A DNA stretch of 64,000 nt from Pyrenochaeta sp. MPI-SDFR-AT-0127 (Eukaryota; Ascomycota; Dothideomycetes; Pleosporales; Cucurbitariaceae). The notes under the pieces are model-generated. The model searched no databases, was not told where the DNA came from, and worked only from the letters and a program-made list of their open reading frames with translations. The stretch spans positions 806,001 through 870,000 of the forward strand of contig JAGTJM010000007.1 in assembly GCA_020747015.1 (NCBI GenBank), in the 5' to 3' direction. The translations under genes and the position numbers were made by a program. Positions within the stretch are counted from its first letter, which is position 1. Each line of letters begins with the position of its first letter. This document shows positions 53,665-63,809 of the stretch, in pieces.

Positions 53665-54500
53665 TAGCCTATATTGGTGATTTGCAGGCTGGAGGTGTCG
53701 TTGATGCCTTTTTAAGAGAGAAGTATCTCTACTGGCTTGAGGGGCTCAGTTTGTGCAAGAGTATGGCAAAGGGCGTAGTCTCGATAGCGAAACTAGGGTC
53801 GCTAGTTCAGGTATGGCATGCGCACACAATATGCTTGTACGATATACATGATTCAGATGCTAAGACAGATAGTAGCTGCGAGGTGCAGATGAGTTTACTA
53901 AGCTTGCCCAAGACGCGCGGCGGTTCATCATGTATCATAAAACGGCAATTGAGAGTAGCCCTCTCCAAGCATATGCATCTGCGCTATTATTCAGTCCAGC
54001 AGGTAGCTCGATCAGAAGGATGTTCCAGCACGAAGAGCCAGAATATATCAATATCAAGCCGACTATGAGAGACGATTGGAGTACGTGTTTGCAGACCCTC
54101 GAAGGCCATAGCAGCGCTGTCCAGTCTGTGGCCTTCTCGCACGACTCGACCCGGCTGGCATCGGCGTCATTGGACAAGACCGTCAAGATCTGGGACACAA
54201 GCAGCGGAGAGTGCCTACAGACCCTCGAGGGCCATAGCGATGCTGTCACCTCTGTGGCCTTCTCGCACGACTCGACCCGGCTGGCGTCGGCGTCAGACGA
54301 CGAGACCGTCAAAATCTGGGACGCGAGCAGCGGAGACGGCCTGCACACCCTCAGTATTGGCACACTTATCCGCCATTTATCCTTTGATCCCACCGGCTCC
54401 TGTCTTCGCACCGACACCGGTTCTTTTGCCATCAACGCATTGAGTGTTTCTAGTACAATAGACATCGTGGAGCCGCAAGTGACCCAGAACTCAGGCATAG
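53665..54500 (+). pseudogene. NLR-WD40 C-terminal half
   Basis: The linker after the nucleotide-binding domain is present (VVDAFLREKYLYWLEGLSLC, KGVVSIAKLGSLVQ), then in another frame FIMYHKTAIESSPLQAYASA and LLFSPAGSSIRRMF, then two WD40 units 126 bp apart (VAFSHDSTRLASASLDKTVK) and the start of the cap (RHLSFDPTGSCLRTDTGSF). The frames change near 53880. At about 54500 the cap is cut and antisense ankyrin sequence begins. The NACHT/NB-ARC part is missing. Confidence 0.8.
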
Positions 54501-55145
54501 GCGTTGAAGTGCATTATCGTATTCTCCACCCTGTGCGTTAACGTTGGCGCCCCTGTCGAGCAGCAGCTCCACTACCTTCTCTTCACCTTCAACTGAGGCC
54601 ATTTGAAGTGCGTTACCGTATTCTCCACCCTGTGCGTTGACGTCGGCGCCCCTGTCGAGCAGCAACTTCACCACCTGCTCATCGCCTCTCCATGAAGCTG
54701 CCTAGATTGCGCTACTGTAGAATCCGCCTTGGGTATTGACATCAGCGCCCTCATCGAGCAGCAGCTTCACCACCTGCTCGTGGCCTCTATCTGAAGCCGC
54801 ATAGATTGTGTTGCCGAACACACCCTCCTGTGCGTTGACGTCAGCGCCCTTGTCGAGCAGCAGCATCAAAATTGCTCCATGTCCGTTCTCCGCCGCCAGA
54901 CGCGATGCTTCTTGAATGCGGTCTCTTCTGGTTTGAACACCGGCTCTCTCTTCCAGTAACTTTTGAGCTGTGCTTAAATGTCCATGTTTAGCAGCCCACA
55001 ATAACGCTGAGCTATCAGAGAGTTGTACGTTGTAATGGTAAAGGTGTGTGTTCACCAGATCGTAAAGGATGCGGTTGGTTCTTGCTTTTGGAGAAAAGGA
55101 TACGGCGTTGAGAAGATGTCGGAATAAGAGGATAAACAGATAGTG
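54500..55145 (-). pseudogene. Ankyrin-repeat C-terminal half of an NLR-like gene
   Basis: On the minus strand an N-terminal part (FRHLLNAVSFSPKARTNRIL) leads into ankyrin repeats: ALLWAAKHGHLSTAQKLLEE, ILMLLLDKGADVNAQ, and three near-identical VVKLLLDRGADVNAQGG-type units of about 33 residues. A TAG interrupts the array near 54702 where Gln would fit, again a C-to-T change. The array ends at the junction with the WD40 tail. Confidence 0.8.
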
Positions 55146-55156
55146 ACGTTCTTTTG

Positions 55157-55465
55157 ATGCCCGTTTTGAATCAACAGATGAGGGCTGTTGGTCCAGAAGG
55201 GGATCCAGACGTTGGGGAAATACATGGTGTGTCTGTGTATCGCAATCGAAACATATTACTAAACTGCATGAATAGCTCGAACTGGAAGCCCAGCCCCAAA
55301 CCTTGCTGGCCTGATTACCTTCGCCAATCTACTTCAAGAAGACTGACCGAACCTCGAACTCGATTATACGAGCCGGCACCAAAAAATGCTAAAATCAAGA
55401 ACCGTAAAGTGGCCCAGGAAGACGAGTTTAGAGAGGAAATGAAGGAATATTATAGCTTAATGTAA
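55157..55465 (+). CDS. Short hypothetical frame, uncertain
   Basis: A basic 102-residue frame (MPVLNQQMRAVGPEGDPDV and a Lys/Glu-rich end) without a known domain, next to the ankyrin remnant. It may be fortuitous. Confidence 0.2.
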   Translation: MPVLNQQMRAVGPEGDPDVGEIHGVSVYRNRNILLNCMNSSNWKPSPKPCWPDYLRQSTSRRLTEPRTRLYEPAPKNAKIKNRKVAQEDEFREEMKEYYSLM

Positions 55466-55609
55466 GCCGCTAATGCAGTCAAGCCCGCACATTTCTAGCT
55501 TGGTTTAGTATTAGTATACTAACCTTTCTGTTATTCTGAGTAAACATCTATTAACCTACGTTCGTATTTCTAGGACACCACATTTTCGTGTCTCGCGGGT
55601 AGTAGATGG
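55466..55609. other. No gene recognised
   Basis: Short AT-rich spacer. Confidence 0.3.
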
Positions 55610-55835
55610 TAATCATGGATTGTGTCTAGCCACAGACCCTGGTTTGGTTCCGCAGTGGGTCCCGCTCCGAGCCTGGTTTCGGTCTCTCCCGAGATCCGAT
55701 CTGGTCGTAGTTGGAGGCTGTGCTTAAAGACCTCTTGGCGCCCACCTCACTAGCGCATCTCGTGTGCTACCTAGTGGCAACAACACCCATCTCAAGGTCT
55801 TTCATTCATCCACGCCAACAAACAAACGCCTCTTT
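55610..55835 (+). repeat. Dispersed repeat R2, flank of unit C
   Basis: It aligns with the reverse complements of 26990-27262 and 2562-2722 (GGTTTGGTTCC, AGCCTGGTTTC, CTTGGCGCCCACC, TGGCAACAACACCCATC). It abuts the left tip of unit C, so unit C may have inserted into it. Confidence 0.6.
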
Positions 55836-55837
55836 CA

Positions 55838-56015
55838 CAAGGGTGTGGCGGGTGCGGGTCGGCCATCCTCCCTGCCAGTATCGAGAACACGCCACGCATG
55901 CAACTAACATCAGTGAGTCATAAAACGATGGTACAGCAGGTCAGGTATCTGGTACGCGCTATCGCATATCGTTTCAGCTTTGCGTGTTATATGACCATGC
56001 GTTCTGCGCATGCCT
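55838..56015 (+). repeat. Left terminal inverted repeat of unit C
   Basis: It starts CAAGGGTGTGGCGG, then GTGCGGGTCGGCC. About 175 bases align with the reverse complement of 62497-62681, including CACGCCACGCATGCAA, GAGTCATAAAACGATGGTA and ATCGCATATCG. The hAT frame starts 45 bases further in. Confidence 0.85.
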
Positions 56016-56059
56016 CTGCTCAAAATTAGGCTATCCAAGCATCGGCACTCTATGCGATT

Positions 56060-58188
56060 ATGACTAGCTCACCGCCCATTAGTATTTCCCCAGCCCAGTC
56101 TTCTCATATTAGGAGACTACGCTGGGACTTCTATACCTTCTTCCGTGTCGAGTATCCTGAGAGTGACAGGACGAGAGCGGTGCCAGGAAGAGCGCGGAAA
56201 ACCCAAGGCCGTCGGGAATACGTCTGTCTCCACTGTCCAGTCCGCTGGAGCAATAGATATCCGAACAACGCCATAACCCATGCTCAAAATCGGCACCGAC
56301 GGCTAGTACAGGATAGTGAGGCTTCTCAGACCTCGTTAGCATCAACGCAGGCCTCAATGGACCCGTTCGTGGCATTCCGTCCATCCGACAGCTCTCTCCG
56401 CCATGCTTTTAACGCGCAACAGTACAGCGAAGCAATTGTAGGTCTTCTGACACGACGGCGAATCCCATTCTCTGCAGTTACTTGGGATGAGATGAAGAGT
56501 CTCGCACTGGCATGCAATCCTGCCATTGAAGACTTTCGATCTCAAGTTCTGCCTTCAAACAACGTGACAGCGACTCCAGACATGTATCATTGGAGGTAAC
56601 ATTGTCTCCTGTGTGGTAGCCCACCTTCGAGATGTTGAAGTTGCGGAGAACCTCAGCGATTAGCGCTGCCTGGGCCCGATGTGGCGAGGTCCAGAGGTCG
56701 GTTGAGATGTGGATCATCGATTGAGATTCTTCAAGGAGTTCTCTGAGCTGGGAGGCATACAACCCATAGTTGGCATCAATGATCCTCATTGCCTGATCGC
56801 GAGAGGTAATCAGACTTTGATCCCAAACGGCGCAGGATCTGCTGTATCGGACATATCATCAATATCTCCCTGCAATCCTTCCTTCTTGCTCGTTCTAAAG
56901 AAGCTCTAGCAGCAGCCCTAGATGCCGCTGTCGATGCTCGGGACATGGATGGACTTGATCACTTCTCGACCACACTGGCCGAAGCCGGGGCACAACAGGA
57001 AGAGCTGTCGAGGAAAGGCAAAAGAACTAAGTCGACAGCAAAGGCTAGTCAGCAGTCTGCTGACGAGAACTACACTGGCTGGCAGGGGATTCCCGCGCTC
57101 CAGAAGCTCCACTACCTTGCTGTCTGGCTCCGTAACTCATCGCTCCATAGTGGTAGCTGGCGTGGTGCTGTAGGACTCAACCTAGGGATCGATAATGCCA
57201 CACGATAGTCTTCATGGTACAAGGTAATCGATAACGCCATTAGGAAGAAGGTCCAGATCAATCAGTTCTTAATTGAGCATGATAGCGAGCTGGAAGATAA
57301 CGTTCTTAACGGTTCTGATTGGGATATACTGGTTAGAACCCATGCATTCCTCCAGCCCTTTGCATCTGCAACGCTATATGCCGAAGGAGCATATTCTTCT
57401 CTTTCCCAGAGTCTAACCCTAATGGATGCTCTACTTCTACATTACGAACAGGCCAAGGCGCGTTACTCGGACCCTGGCTCGACTGATAAACGTATGCTTC
57501 ATGCTATTAATATGGGCTGGTTCGTCTTGAATAAGTACTACACGATGACTGAAGATGTCCCTGTCTACGCTGCCGCCCTACTACTCGATCTCTCAAAACG
57601 AGTAGCATACATTCAACAGAACTGGCCTGTAGATTGGCATGCGTCAGCCCTTGCTGGTGCCCACGACATCTGGATAAAAGAATACGATTCAGTGGTTATT
57701 CCAAGGGAGCCAGAGCGTCTCTCTATGCCACCACCTCCGACGAAGACGGATAATGGCTTAATGATGCTATTTAAGACGGTTGAGGTTAAGAAGAAGGCTG
57801 TTAGCACACAGATAGACAACCTGGATTCCTTTATTAATGCTCAACCTATGAACTCGAGTGTACGCCTCTTGAATGGTGGCTCCATCTTGAGCAACGTACG
57901 CAGTATCCCCGGCTCAGTCGTATGGCCATCGATATTCTCTCTATCCCTCCCGAATCAGCAGAGCCGGAAAGGGCCTTCTCAGGAGCTCGTCGTACTGCTT
58001 CGTGGGATAGGCTCCGGATTACCTGCCAGAACCTTGAGAAGGTGGAGTGTATAGGCAGCTGGCTACGGGAAGGACTAATTATCCCATCTAGTAAAGGTGG
58101 GTTGGGTCTTGTGTGTGACTCTATGCCTGGAGATAATGATATGACTATAGATCCAGATCTACAAGATGATCTCGAGGCTATTATGTAG
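56060..58188 (+). pseudogene. hAT-family transposase with an internal inversion
   Basis: The N-terminus (MTSSPPISISPAQSSHIRRL) leads to a BED-type finger (YVCLHCPVRWSNRYPN, AITHAQNRH). Then SLALACNPAIEDFRSQVLP is followed by about 220 bases in reverse orientation: the minus strand of 56789-56575 reads YGLYASQLRELLEESQSM, IHISTDLWTSPHRA and VGYHTGDNVTSNDTCLESL, which belong in the middle of this protein. The plus frame resumes near 56810 (ARSKEALAAALDAAVD, WQGIPALQKLHYLAVWLRNS), is stopped by a TAG at 57206, continues (MDALLLHYEQAKARYSDPGS, YYTMTEDVPVYAAALLLDL), shifts frame near 57870, and ends with the dimerisation motif AIDILSIPPESAEPERAFSG. Not functional. Confidence 0.85.
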
Positions 58189-58574
58189 ATATATAGAGCC
58201 GCGATGCCATATTTCTAGTATTTTAGTTATTGCACGTGACCTTAAATGAGTACAATGTTGTATGTGAGTGTTGTACAACACTCATATAACAAACATTCAT
58301 ATAATACTCATATACGCATGTCTGGATACTAGGGTCTTATGAGAGCGTGGCGGGGAGTTTTTAGGCAGTATGTGTGATCGTAGTTTATATTTATCAATTG
58401 TCTACCAGATACTGAAATCATCAACTCCCCGCCCATTTCCATGGCTGACAATATCTAGAAGCGTATTCCCTGGTTGAAATGGCGTAGCGATTGCAGTATC
58501 GAGTCCACTGCGCCACGAGTTAGTACCCTCATTCTTGAGATTTACTATGTATGGCGCCAGATTTATGTATCGCC
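58189..58574. other. No gene recognised
   Basis: 3' flank between the hAT pseudogene and the convergent Zn2Cys6 gene. Confidence 0.4.
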
Positions 58575-60932
58575 TTAGTCCCGTTTTACATCAGCGGTAA
58601 GCTCCTTAGTTTGACTGGAGTCCTTTCGGTGTTCATTAAGTAAACGTCTTGCTTGCCGACGTTTCTCAAACTTGCAAAACCTTTTTGAGCATCTGGGACA
58701 GGGGTAGTCTACTGTAATTTCCACTCGATCTTCTTCTCTTCGTTGACGGGCTCTTTTCACATAAGCTGGCTCTTCTCTTTTAACATTTTGGTTTCTTTTC
58801 CGCTTGTTCTTTCGCTCAGAGTGTGCGTCGTGGGAGTTCGATCCTTTGCCGGAGGGCTCTGTTTGCCAATTCAGACCTGGGGAGAAACACAAAGCTCCTA
58901 GGGAAGGCGGTGGATCATCTGCGGAAGGCAATGTTTCTGTCCGTCTCACGGTCCAGGACCAGGGTTCAGAGGTCAACGCCGCTGGCTCGGGAACCGGTTG
59001 AGCTTCCTCGGCAGACGACACGCCTGGAAACCGTGGGAAATCATTCGTAATGGAGGTTGGATCCCATGGCGGCGGTGTAGCTGTATAAACGGCTTGATGT
59101 AGCTCCGTAGATGGCATGCCTTGGAGCCATGGGAAGTCATTGGTAGTGGGGATTTGATTCCATGCTGGCCACGTAGGACTGTCGAAATCAGAGAGGAGAA
59201 CCCCAGAGACCTCATTATAAGAATTGGTGGGGATCGCGATGGGTGGGTCAAAAGGCGCCCACTCGATGTCCTCCATGCTAAACGCCGGTCCACAGTTTCC
59301 ACAGCGGCCATTGATGTCCGTAAAAGGCCCAAGCGTACCACAATTTGTGCACGCGACAGGTGGGTCAAAAGGCGCCCACTCGATGTCCTCCATGCTGAAC
59401 GCCGGTCCGCAATTTCCACAGCAGCCATTGATGTCCGTAAAAGGCCCAAGCGTACCGCAGTTTGTGCACGCGACAGGCTCTGTAAACATTTCGAAGATCG
59501 AACTGTCGTTTAGACTGGCAGGTATGTCTCCCAAACTTTCAGTAAAGGCTATGGGAAATTTTGATGGCTGCGCGAAGGGATCTCCATCCCATTCCTGCTT
59601 TGGGCTGTCCTTGAAAATCTGCCATCCAAATACTGCTGGCTTGTTCCACTCATATGTCCATTTGCTCAACAAGTCGGTTGGGTCGCAAGAACGATCAAGA
59701 AGGGAAATGGCGTTGCCGATATAAACGAAGTAATGGCACAGAAGTCGCAGCAGCGCCTTTTCCTTGTCTTGTATATCGTTCGCTGGTGTCTTCGATTTTC
59801 AGCACAGGGGATTGGATTCGAGTTTAGTCTTCGTACTTACATTTGTAAAGGCATATCTCGTGGCCACGGCCGTTCCTAATACTAGCAAGAAAAGACCTTT
59901 TAAGTTAGTGAGTTTGTTCGGTGAGATCTCTAGCTGCTGAGGTTTGAGTCGTTCGTCGAGTGTGGAAAGAATCTGACAACCTGCATGGTCGCGCATCATT
60001 CGAATGTCTCCGAGCGGCGTCCCTCGATATTCTGTGTTTTCACTACTTCCCGAAATCTGGGTAGTCAGGTGAACCATGAGTCTCAAGCTCTCCCCTAAGG
60101 GCTCTCCCACGGCATCATTTATCAAATTGCTGAATTCGGAAGTAGATAAGAGGCCGATCAAGCTGATCTTTGAGTGAGCCGAGTAATCGATCAACCAGCG
60201 CGCGAGATAGGCGCTGGATTCGTCGATATTCATCTCAAAGGGGAACTGAAAGTCGAGATTGATGGATTCATTACCCAGCTGAGCCATGAGGCCTCTCAGT
60301 CGGGCTGGGTCGCGCAAAGACATGCCTGCGTCGTTAGTGTCATTGTTTTCCTATAAATTGGAGAATTCAGGAGATTATACCATGACTGAAGATATTCATG
60401 CTGTCAAACGAAGGCCTGATGCAATCCATCCATATTAATACCCTCGACCCAGCAGCAGCGTTGACAACATCGAGGCATCGATTGCAAGGGTTCTCCCCGG
60501 AGCACTGATGTATTACGTTGGTATAAAAGACATACAATATCCTCAAGGAGTACGTACCGCTCTCTTCATGAGCTTGCATCTCAAACAAGCACCTTGCTTT
60601 CGAAGCCGCTTCACCTGCTCCCTCCTCACTGCCGAAAAAGCAGACCTTTGAGGCGCTTTAACGGGCTCGCCCAATAGAGAGAAACAGAGGTAGCCTGGAA
60701 GATCGGTGGTTTGGGTTTTAGCCCTCTTCTCACCTTCTCGGCGTTTCCGAATGCTGCGTTGAGCTTGCTGTCCGATGTTGATTGACTGAGACTGTGATAC
60801 TAGGACAATGTCAAGCGTGTTCGAAGACAAAGCATTCACCGCAGCCAATCCGGTATCTGATGCTGTGGATGCAGGAAAAGAGCCTCGCATCCTCGCTCCA
60901 GCCGCTGGGGGGTGAGGGGGTGTATTGTCCAT
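58575..60932 (-). CDS. Zn2Cys6-type protein with duplicated zinc-ribbon-like segment
   Basis: Four exons (60932-60558, 60504-60381, 60325-59841, 59789-58575) give 732 residues; all phases agree and introns are 51-55 bp. The ATG at 60932 starts MDNTPPHPPAAGARMRG. A fungal Zn2Cys6 cluster spans the first intron: GACLRCKLMKRA then CSGENPCNRCL, with the sixth Cys in LIWMDCIRP. A helical middle follows (MHL-type stretch LRLMVHLTTQISGSSENTEY; LLRLLCHYFVYIGNAISLLD; NKPAVFGWQ). Two nearly identical 39-residue segments carry CTNCGTLGPFTDI and CGNCGPAFSM, zinc-ribbon-like CxxC pairs. The basic C-terminus includes YPCPRCSKRFCKFEK. Proteins of this type are nuclear and presumed transcriptional regulators. 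The gene is intact although it lies inside unit C. Confidence 0.75.
59244..59477. repeat. 117-bp tandem duplication inside the Zn2Cys6 gene
   Basis: Two adjacent 117-bp units in exon 4 differ at only a few positions and keep the frame (39 codons each). Confidence 0.9.
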
Positions 60933-61098
60933 GCTGAAGAGAGGAAAGACAGGATTGCAAGATGCAAAGAGAAGAACCTCGAAGAGACAGTCCGCATTTA
61001 TAGTTGTCGCGAGAGGTACGGACCGGATTGAAGATTTCGTGCTAAGTGAGGCGGGAAGGCGGTTGATTGGTGGTTGAAAGAAGGCTAGACGAATTTCC

Positions 61099-61178
61099 CT
61101 ACTGCGCCCCAAAAATGGCTACCGCACCCCAAAAGTGGCTACCGCACCCCAACAATGGCTACCGCAACCCCAAAGCGG
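61099..61178. repeat. 20-bp tandem repeat, four units
   Basis: Units of the type CTACCGCACCCCAAAAATGG lie about 170 bases upstream of the Zn2Cys6 start codon, in its presumed promoter. Confidence 0.85.
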
Positions 61179-61318
61179 AATGGCGTCGCCACATTTCGCT
61201 CCAGCCACATGCACCTCTACTTGATTCGTCATGAACCTTACTGGTGTATTCGAGGTATGCTGAACGGCTCGCTTGATGCCATCACAGAGAAATGACCGTA
61301 AGGTCATGTGCGGATACG

Positions 61319-61617
61319 CTAAACTCCTAGTAGGATATACTGTGTGAGCGCATCCCGCTGCTTCCAATCTGCGATTGCTTTTAGCACGATTGTTTCGAGT
61401 TTCCTAGGTCTCCTGTTGTCTTGTTCGATAGGAGCATTGATATTCTCAATCAGATCTAGTAGTACTAGGGAGGCTGGCTTCATGAGCCGGTACTCCTCCT
61501 TCAGGTTGCGGCTCAGATCCATCGAGAAACCTAAGGCAGCATCGCCCGGCTGCTCATATATGGATATGTTAACGCCAATAGTCCGCAGCGGGGAATCAGA
61601 AGAGTGGAAATAAGAAA
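61319..61617 (-). pseudogene. Fragment of an unknown fungal protein
   Basis: A minus-strand frame reads GVNISIYEQPGDAALGFSMD, LKEEYRLMKPASLVLLDLIE and RRPRKLETIVLKAIADWKQR. It looks like real protein sequence, but I do not recognise the family. It stops at 61319 and has no start codon nearby. Confidence 0.35.
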
Positions 61618-61894
61618 TATTGCTTCTCCTTAAGCCGTGGGCAGAGACACTTAAGGCATCAGAAGGCTTAGTATCTAAAATGGCAGGGTTCTATCCCTTC
61701 GCCCGCTGGATTGCGTCCAACGGTTATCGATAAGAACCAGCCAATAATAAGCTCTCATTCGACCTGATTCTTGGCATCAATTGATGTTCCTCGCAACATA
61801 CTGGCCTGTGCGCGAGCTTGGCGTTGGACGCAAGCGGGCGAAGGGATAATCAAGAAATAATAGCCATTCTCCACAAACTACGGGTAACGTACTC

Positions 61895-62390
61895 CACAAG
61901 CGAGTGGGCATCCCAAGCGAGTGGGCAGGTTCTACCAAGACCACACGAGCACCCAGACACGCTCATCAGCGTCAACAACCTTGGACTGGTGTTGGCGAGG
62001 CAGGGAAAGTACGAGGAGGCAGAAGCGATGCATCGACGAGCACTGGAAGGAAGGGAGAAGGTGCTTGGGCCAGAGCACCCAGACACGCTCACCAGCGTCG
62101 ACAACCTTGGATGGATGTTGGCGAGGCAGGGAAAGTACGAGGAGGCAGAAGCGATGCATCGACGAGCACTGGAAGGACACGAGAAGGTGCTTAGAGTAGA
62201 GCACCTAGACACGCTCACCAGCGTCAACAACCTAGCTTTCCTCTTCCATCGACAGTAGCACTACCCTGCTGCACTTAAACTGTATGAGCGAGCATACAGT
62301 GGGCATGTCAAGGCCCTTGGTGCACGACATCCTACTACTATAGCATGCTTCAACCACTACGAATCTGCTGTCAAGTACATAGAAATTTGA
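61895..62390 (+). pseudogene. TPR tail of an NLR
   Basis: Three TPR units of 42 residues (126 bp) read HPDTLISVNNLGLVLARQGK, YEEAEAMHRRALEG, VLGPEHPDTLTSVDNLG. A TAG near 62256 interrupts the frame; after it the expected C-terminal part follows (HYPAALKLYERAYSGHVKAL, ARHPTTIACFNHY). No nucleotide-binding domain is present. Confidence 0.8.
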
Positions 62391-62496
62391 CAGGGAGCAA
62401 AGTCACTTAGAGGACGGCTAGGGTTGGATAGATATTTCTCCTAAACTGCTTTCTACTTTGCTCTGTTACTCTTTCTCTCTTTCTCTAAACCTTTGT

Positions 62497-62681
62497 GCGA
62501 GACATGCGCCGTACGCTTAACCCATATAACAAGCAGGGCTGAAGCGATATGCGACAGTGCGTACTAGGTACCTGGCCTGCTGGTACCATCGTTTTATGAC
62601 TCACTAATATCAGCTTGCATGCGTGGCGTGTTCGCCACACTGGCAGGGAGGATGGCCGACCCGCTCCGGCCACACCCTTTG
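62497..62681 (-). repeat. Right terminal inverted repeat of unit C
   Basis: The reverse complement starts CAAAGGGTGTGGCC and matches the left arm at 55838-56015; the tip faces outward. Confidence 0.85.
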
Positions 62682-62816
62682 TAAGGTGGCGAATCTACAA
62701 GAGGTGAGCTGGTTGACGGGGAGTAAGTTTGATCGCAAGGCTGCGGGGCATACGTCGGCCCAAAGACTTTGCACAGCCACAGGCGTGACAGCCACAATCC
62801 CGCTTTGCGGCTGGTA
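62682..62816 (-). repeat. Dispersed repeat R3, outer flank of unit C
   Basis: It aligns with 30784-30916, the outer flank of unit B. Confidence 0.6.
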
Positions 62817-63240
62817 GCCGCCCTCTGTCAGATTACGTTACAATTATGAGGCAATTCTATGCTAGCTAGAATAGGTAATCGTCCCGATCAGAGGTACCAA
62901 CTGGGATGGCGGCCCTGCATGTATCGAGCGCGCCTCGCAGCCTTACAGCTAATTAGCACTTCTTAGTGGTGCCGTGGGGTTCTCTGGACTCGAGAGAGTC
63001 GCTTGAGGGGTTGCGAGAGTGATGCAAGTTTGGTTGTGATCTTCTGGCGCAGAAGGCCGGTTTTCACTTAACAGGAGGCTCTTTGCGGATCATGCAGTCG
63101 CACCTCAACGCAAGCGTAACTTTTTAGTGAGCAGTATTATAGCACTAAAGAAATGGTCTTAGAATCTAACTCGAGCTGAGTATGGTCGAATTTAGGACGT
63201 GGGGAGAAGTTCCATCGCTTCAAAGTTAAAGTAACTATGA
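62817..63240. other. No gene recognised
   Basis: No frame with a domain and no repeat noticed. Confidence 0.35.
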
Positions 63241-63403
63241 TTTGTTCCGTCACGGCGGTTGTTCCGTTACGCGTGGATGCACGTTAGGCCAAGAGGAATT
63301 TTAGGTTATTAACGCGCGTACAGATTTTTGTATTGCTGCAAAGTCTAAGTACCTGCAATTTTGTCCGTTACGGCGGTTGTTCCGTTACGAAGGGATGCAC
63401 GTT
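63241..63403 (+). repeat. Dispersed repeat R4, second copy
   Basis: Two direct ~44-bp blocks (63241-63285 and 63360-63403), each built on ACGGCGGTTGTTCCGTTACG and a GGATGCACGTT end, frame a 75-base interior. A related element lies inverted at 46467-46621. Confidence 0.6.
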
Positions 63404-63429
63404 ACTGTAGCACCTGCACACGCTCTGGT

Positions 63430-63809
63430 ATCACGGCGCAGCACTCTTCGAACGCGACCTCGGCCCGCACTTTGATCTCACTTCGAAGATCCTAACGGCA
63501 TGGCTACACGAGCGTCATGCCATCACCGCGCTGCGGCACTCGCTCGCCGCCCAGTCCGGCGTTGGTCCCAACGGGTTAGTGGACCGGCTCCTCGCGATGA
63601 CCGATCTCAGGGTCATGCGACTCAAGTGGAAAAACATGAGCACAATCGACGGCCTGAGTCCAGAGGACTTGCTCTGCATGGCGTTTCGAGTCATGACCAA
63701 CACCGAGGGGAGCGAGTACCTCTTCAAAGACGGCCTTGAAATATTGAATGGCGGCGTCTTTGACTTTCTGCGCAGCGAAGATGCAAAGATTGTCATGCAG
63801 AGACGCTAA
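63430..63809 (+). pseudogene. 3' fragment of an unknown gene
   Basis: A GC-rich frame reads WYHGAALFERDLGPHFDLTS, then WLHERHAITALRHSLAAQSG, and ends IVMQRR at 63809. The frame starts directly after repeat R4 with no start codon of its own, and has several internal Met residues. The protein looks genuine, but the family is not recognised. Confidence 0.35.

Larger units (their letters stand above)
55838..62681 (+). mobile_element. Inverted-repeat unit C: hAT element with a Zn2Cys6 gene and TPR remnant
   Basis: The 6.84-kb unit has long inverted arms (55838-56015; 62497-62681) and, right after the left arm, a hAT transposase pseudogene. The tip fits the hAT terminal rule YARNG. The rest holds an apparently intact Zn2Cys6 gene on the opposite strand and an NLR TPR tail. 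Flanking octamers (CTCTTTCA left, TAAGGTGG right) do not match, so the insertion duplication is lost, or the borders are wrong. A plain hAT element would be 3-4 kb; the extra genes make this one larger. Confidence 0.65.

Noticed and set aside
61904..62204. Three long frames in other phases over the TPR units
   Set aside because: Periodic shadows created by the 126-bp repeats.
5129..62681. A single giant Starship element
   Set aside because: NLR-type cargo is present, but I found no DUF3435 captain gene, and the inverted repeats define three separate small units.
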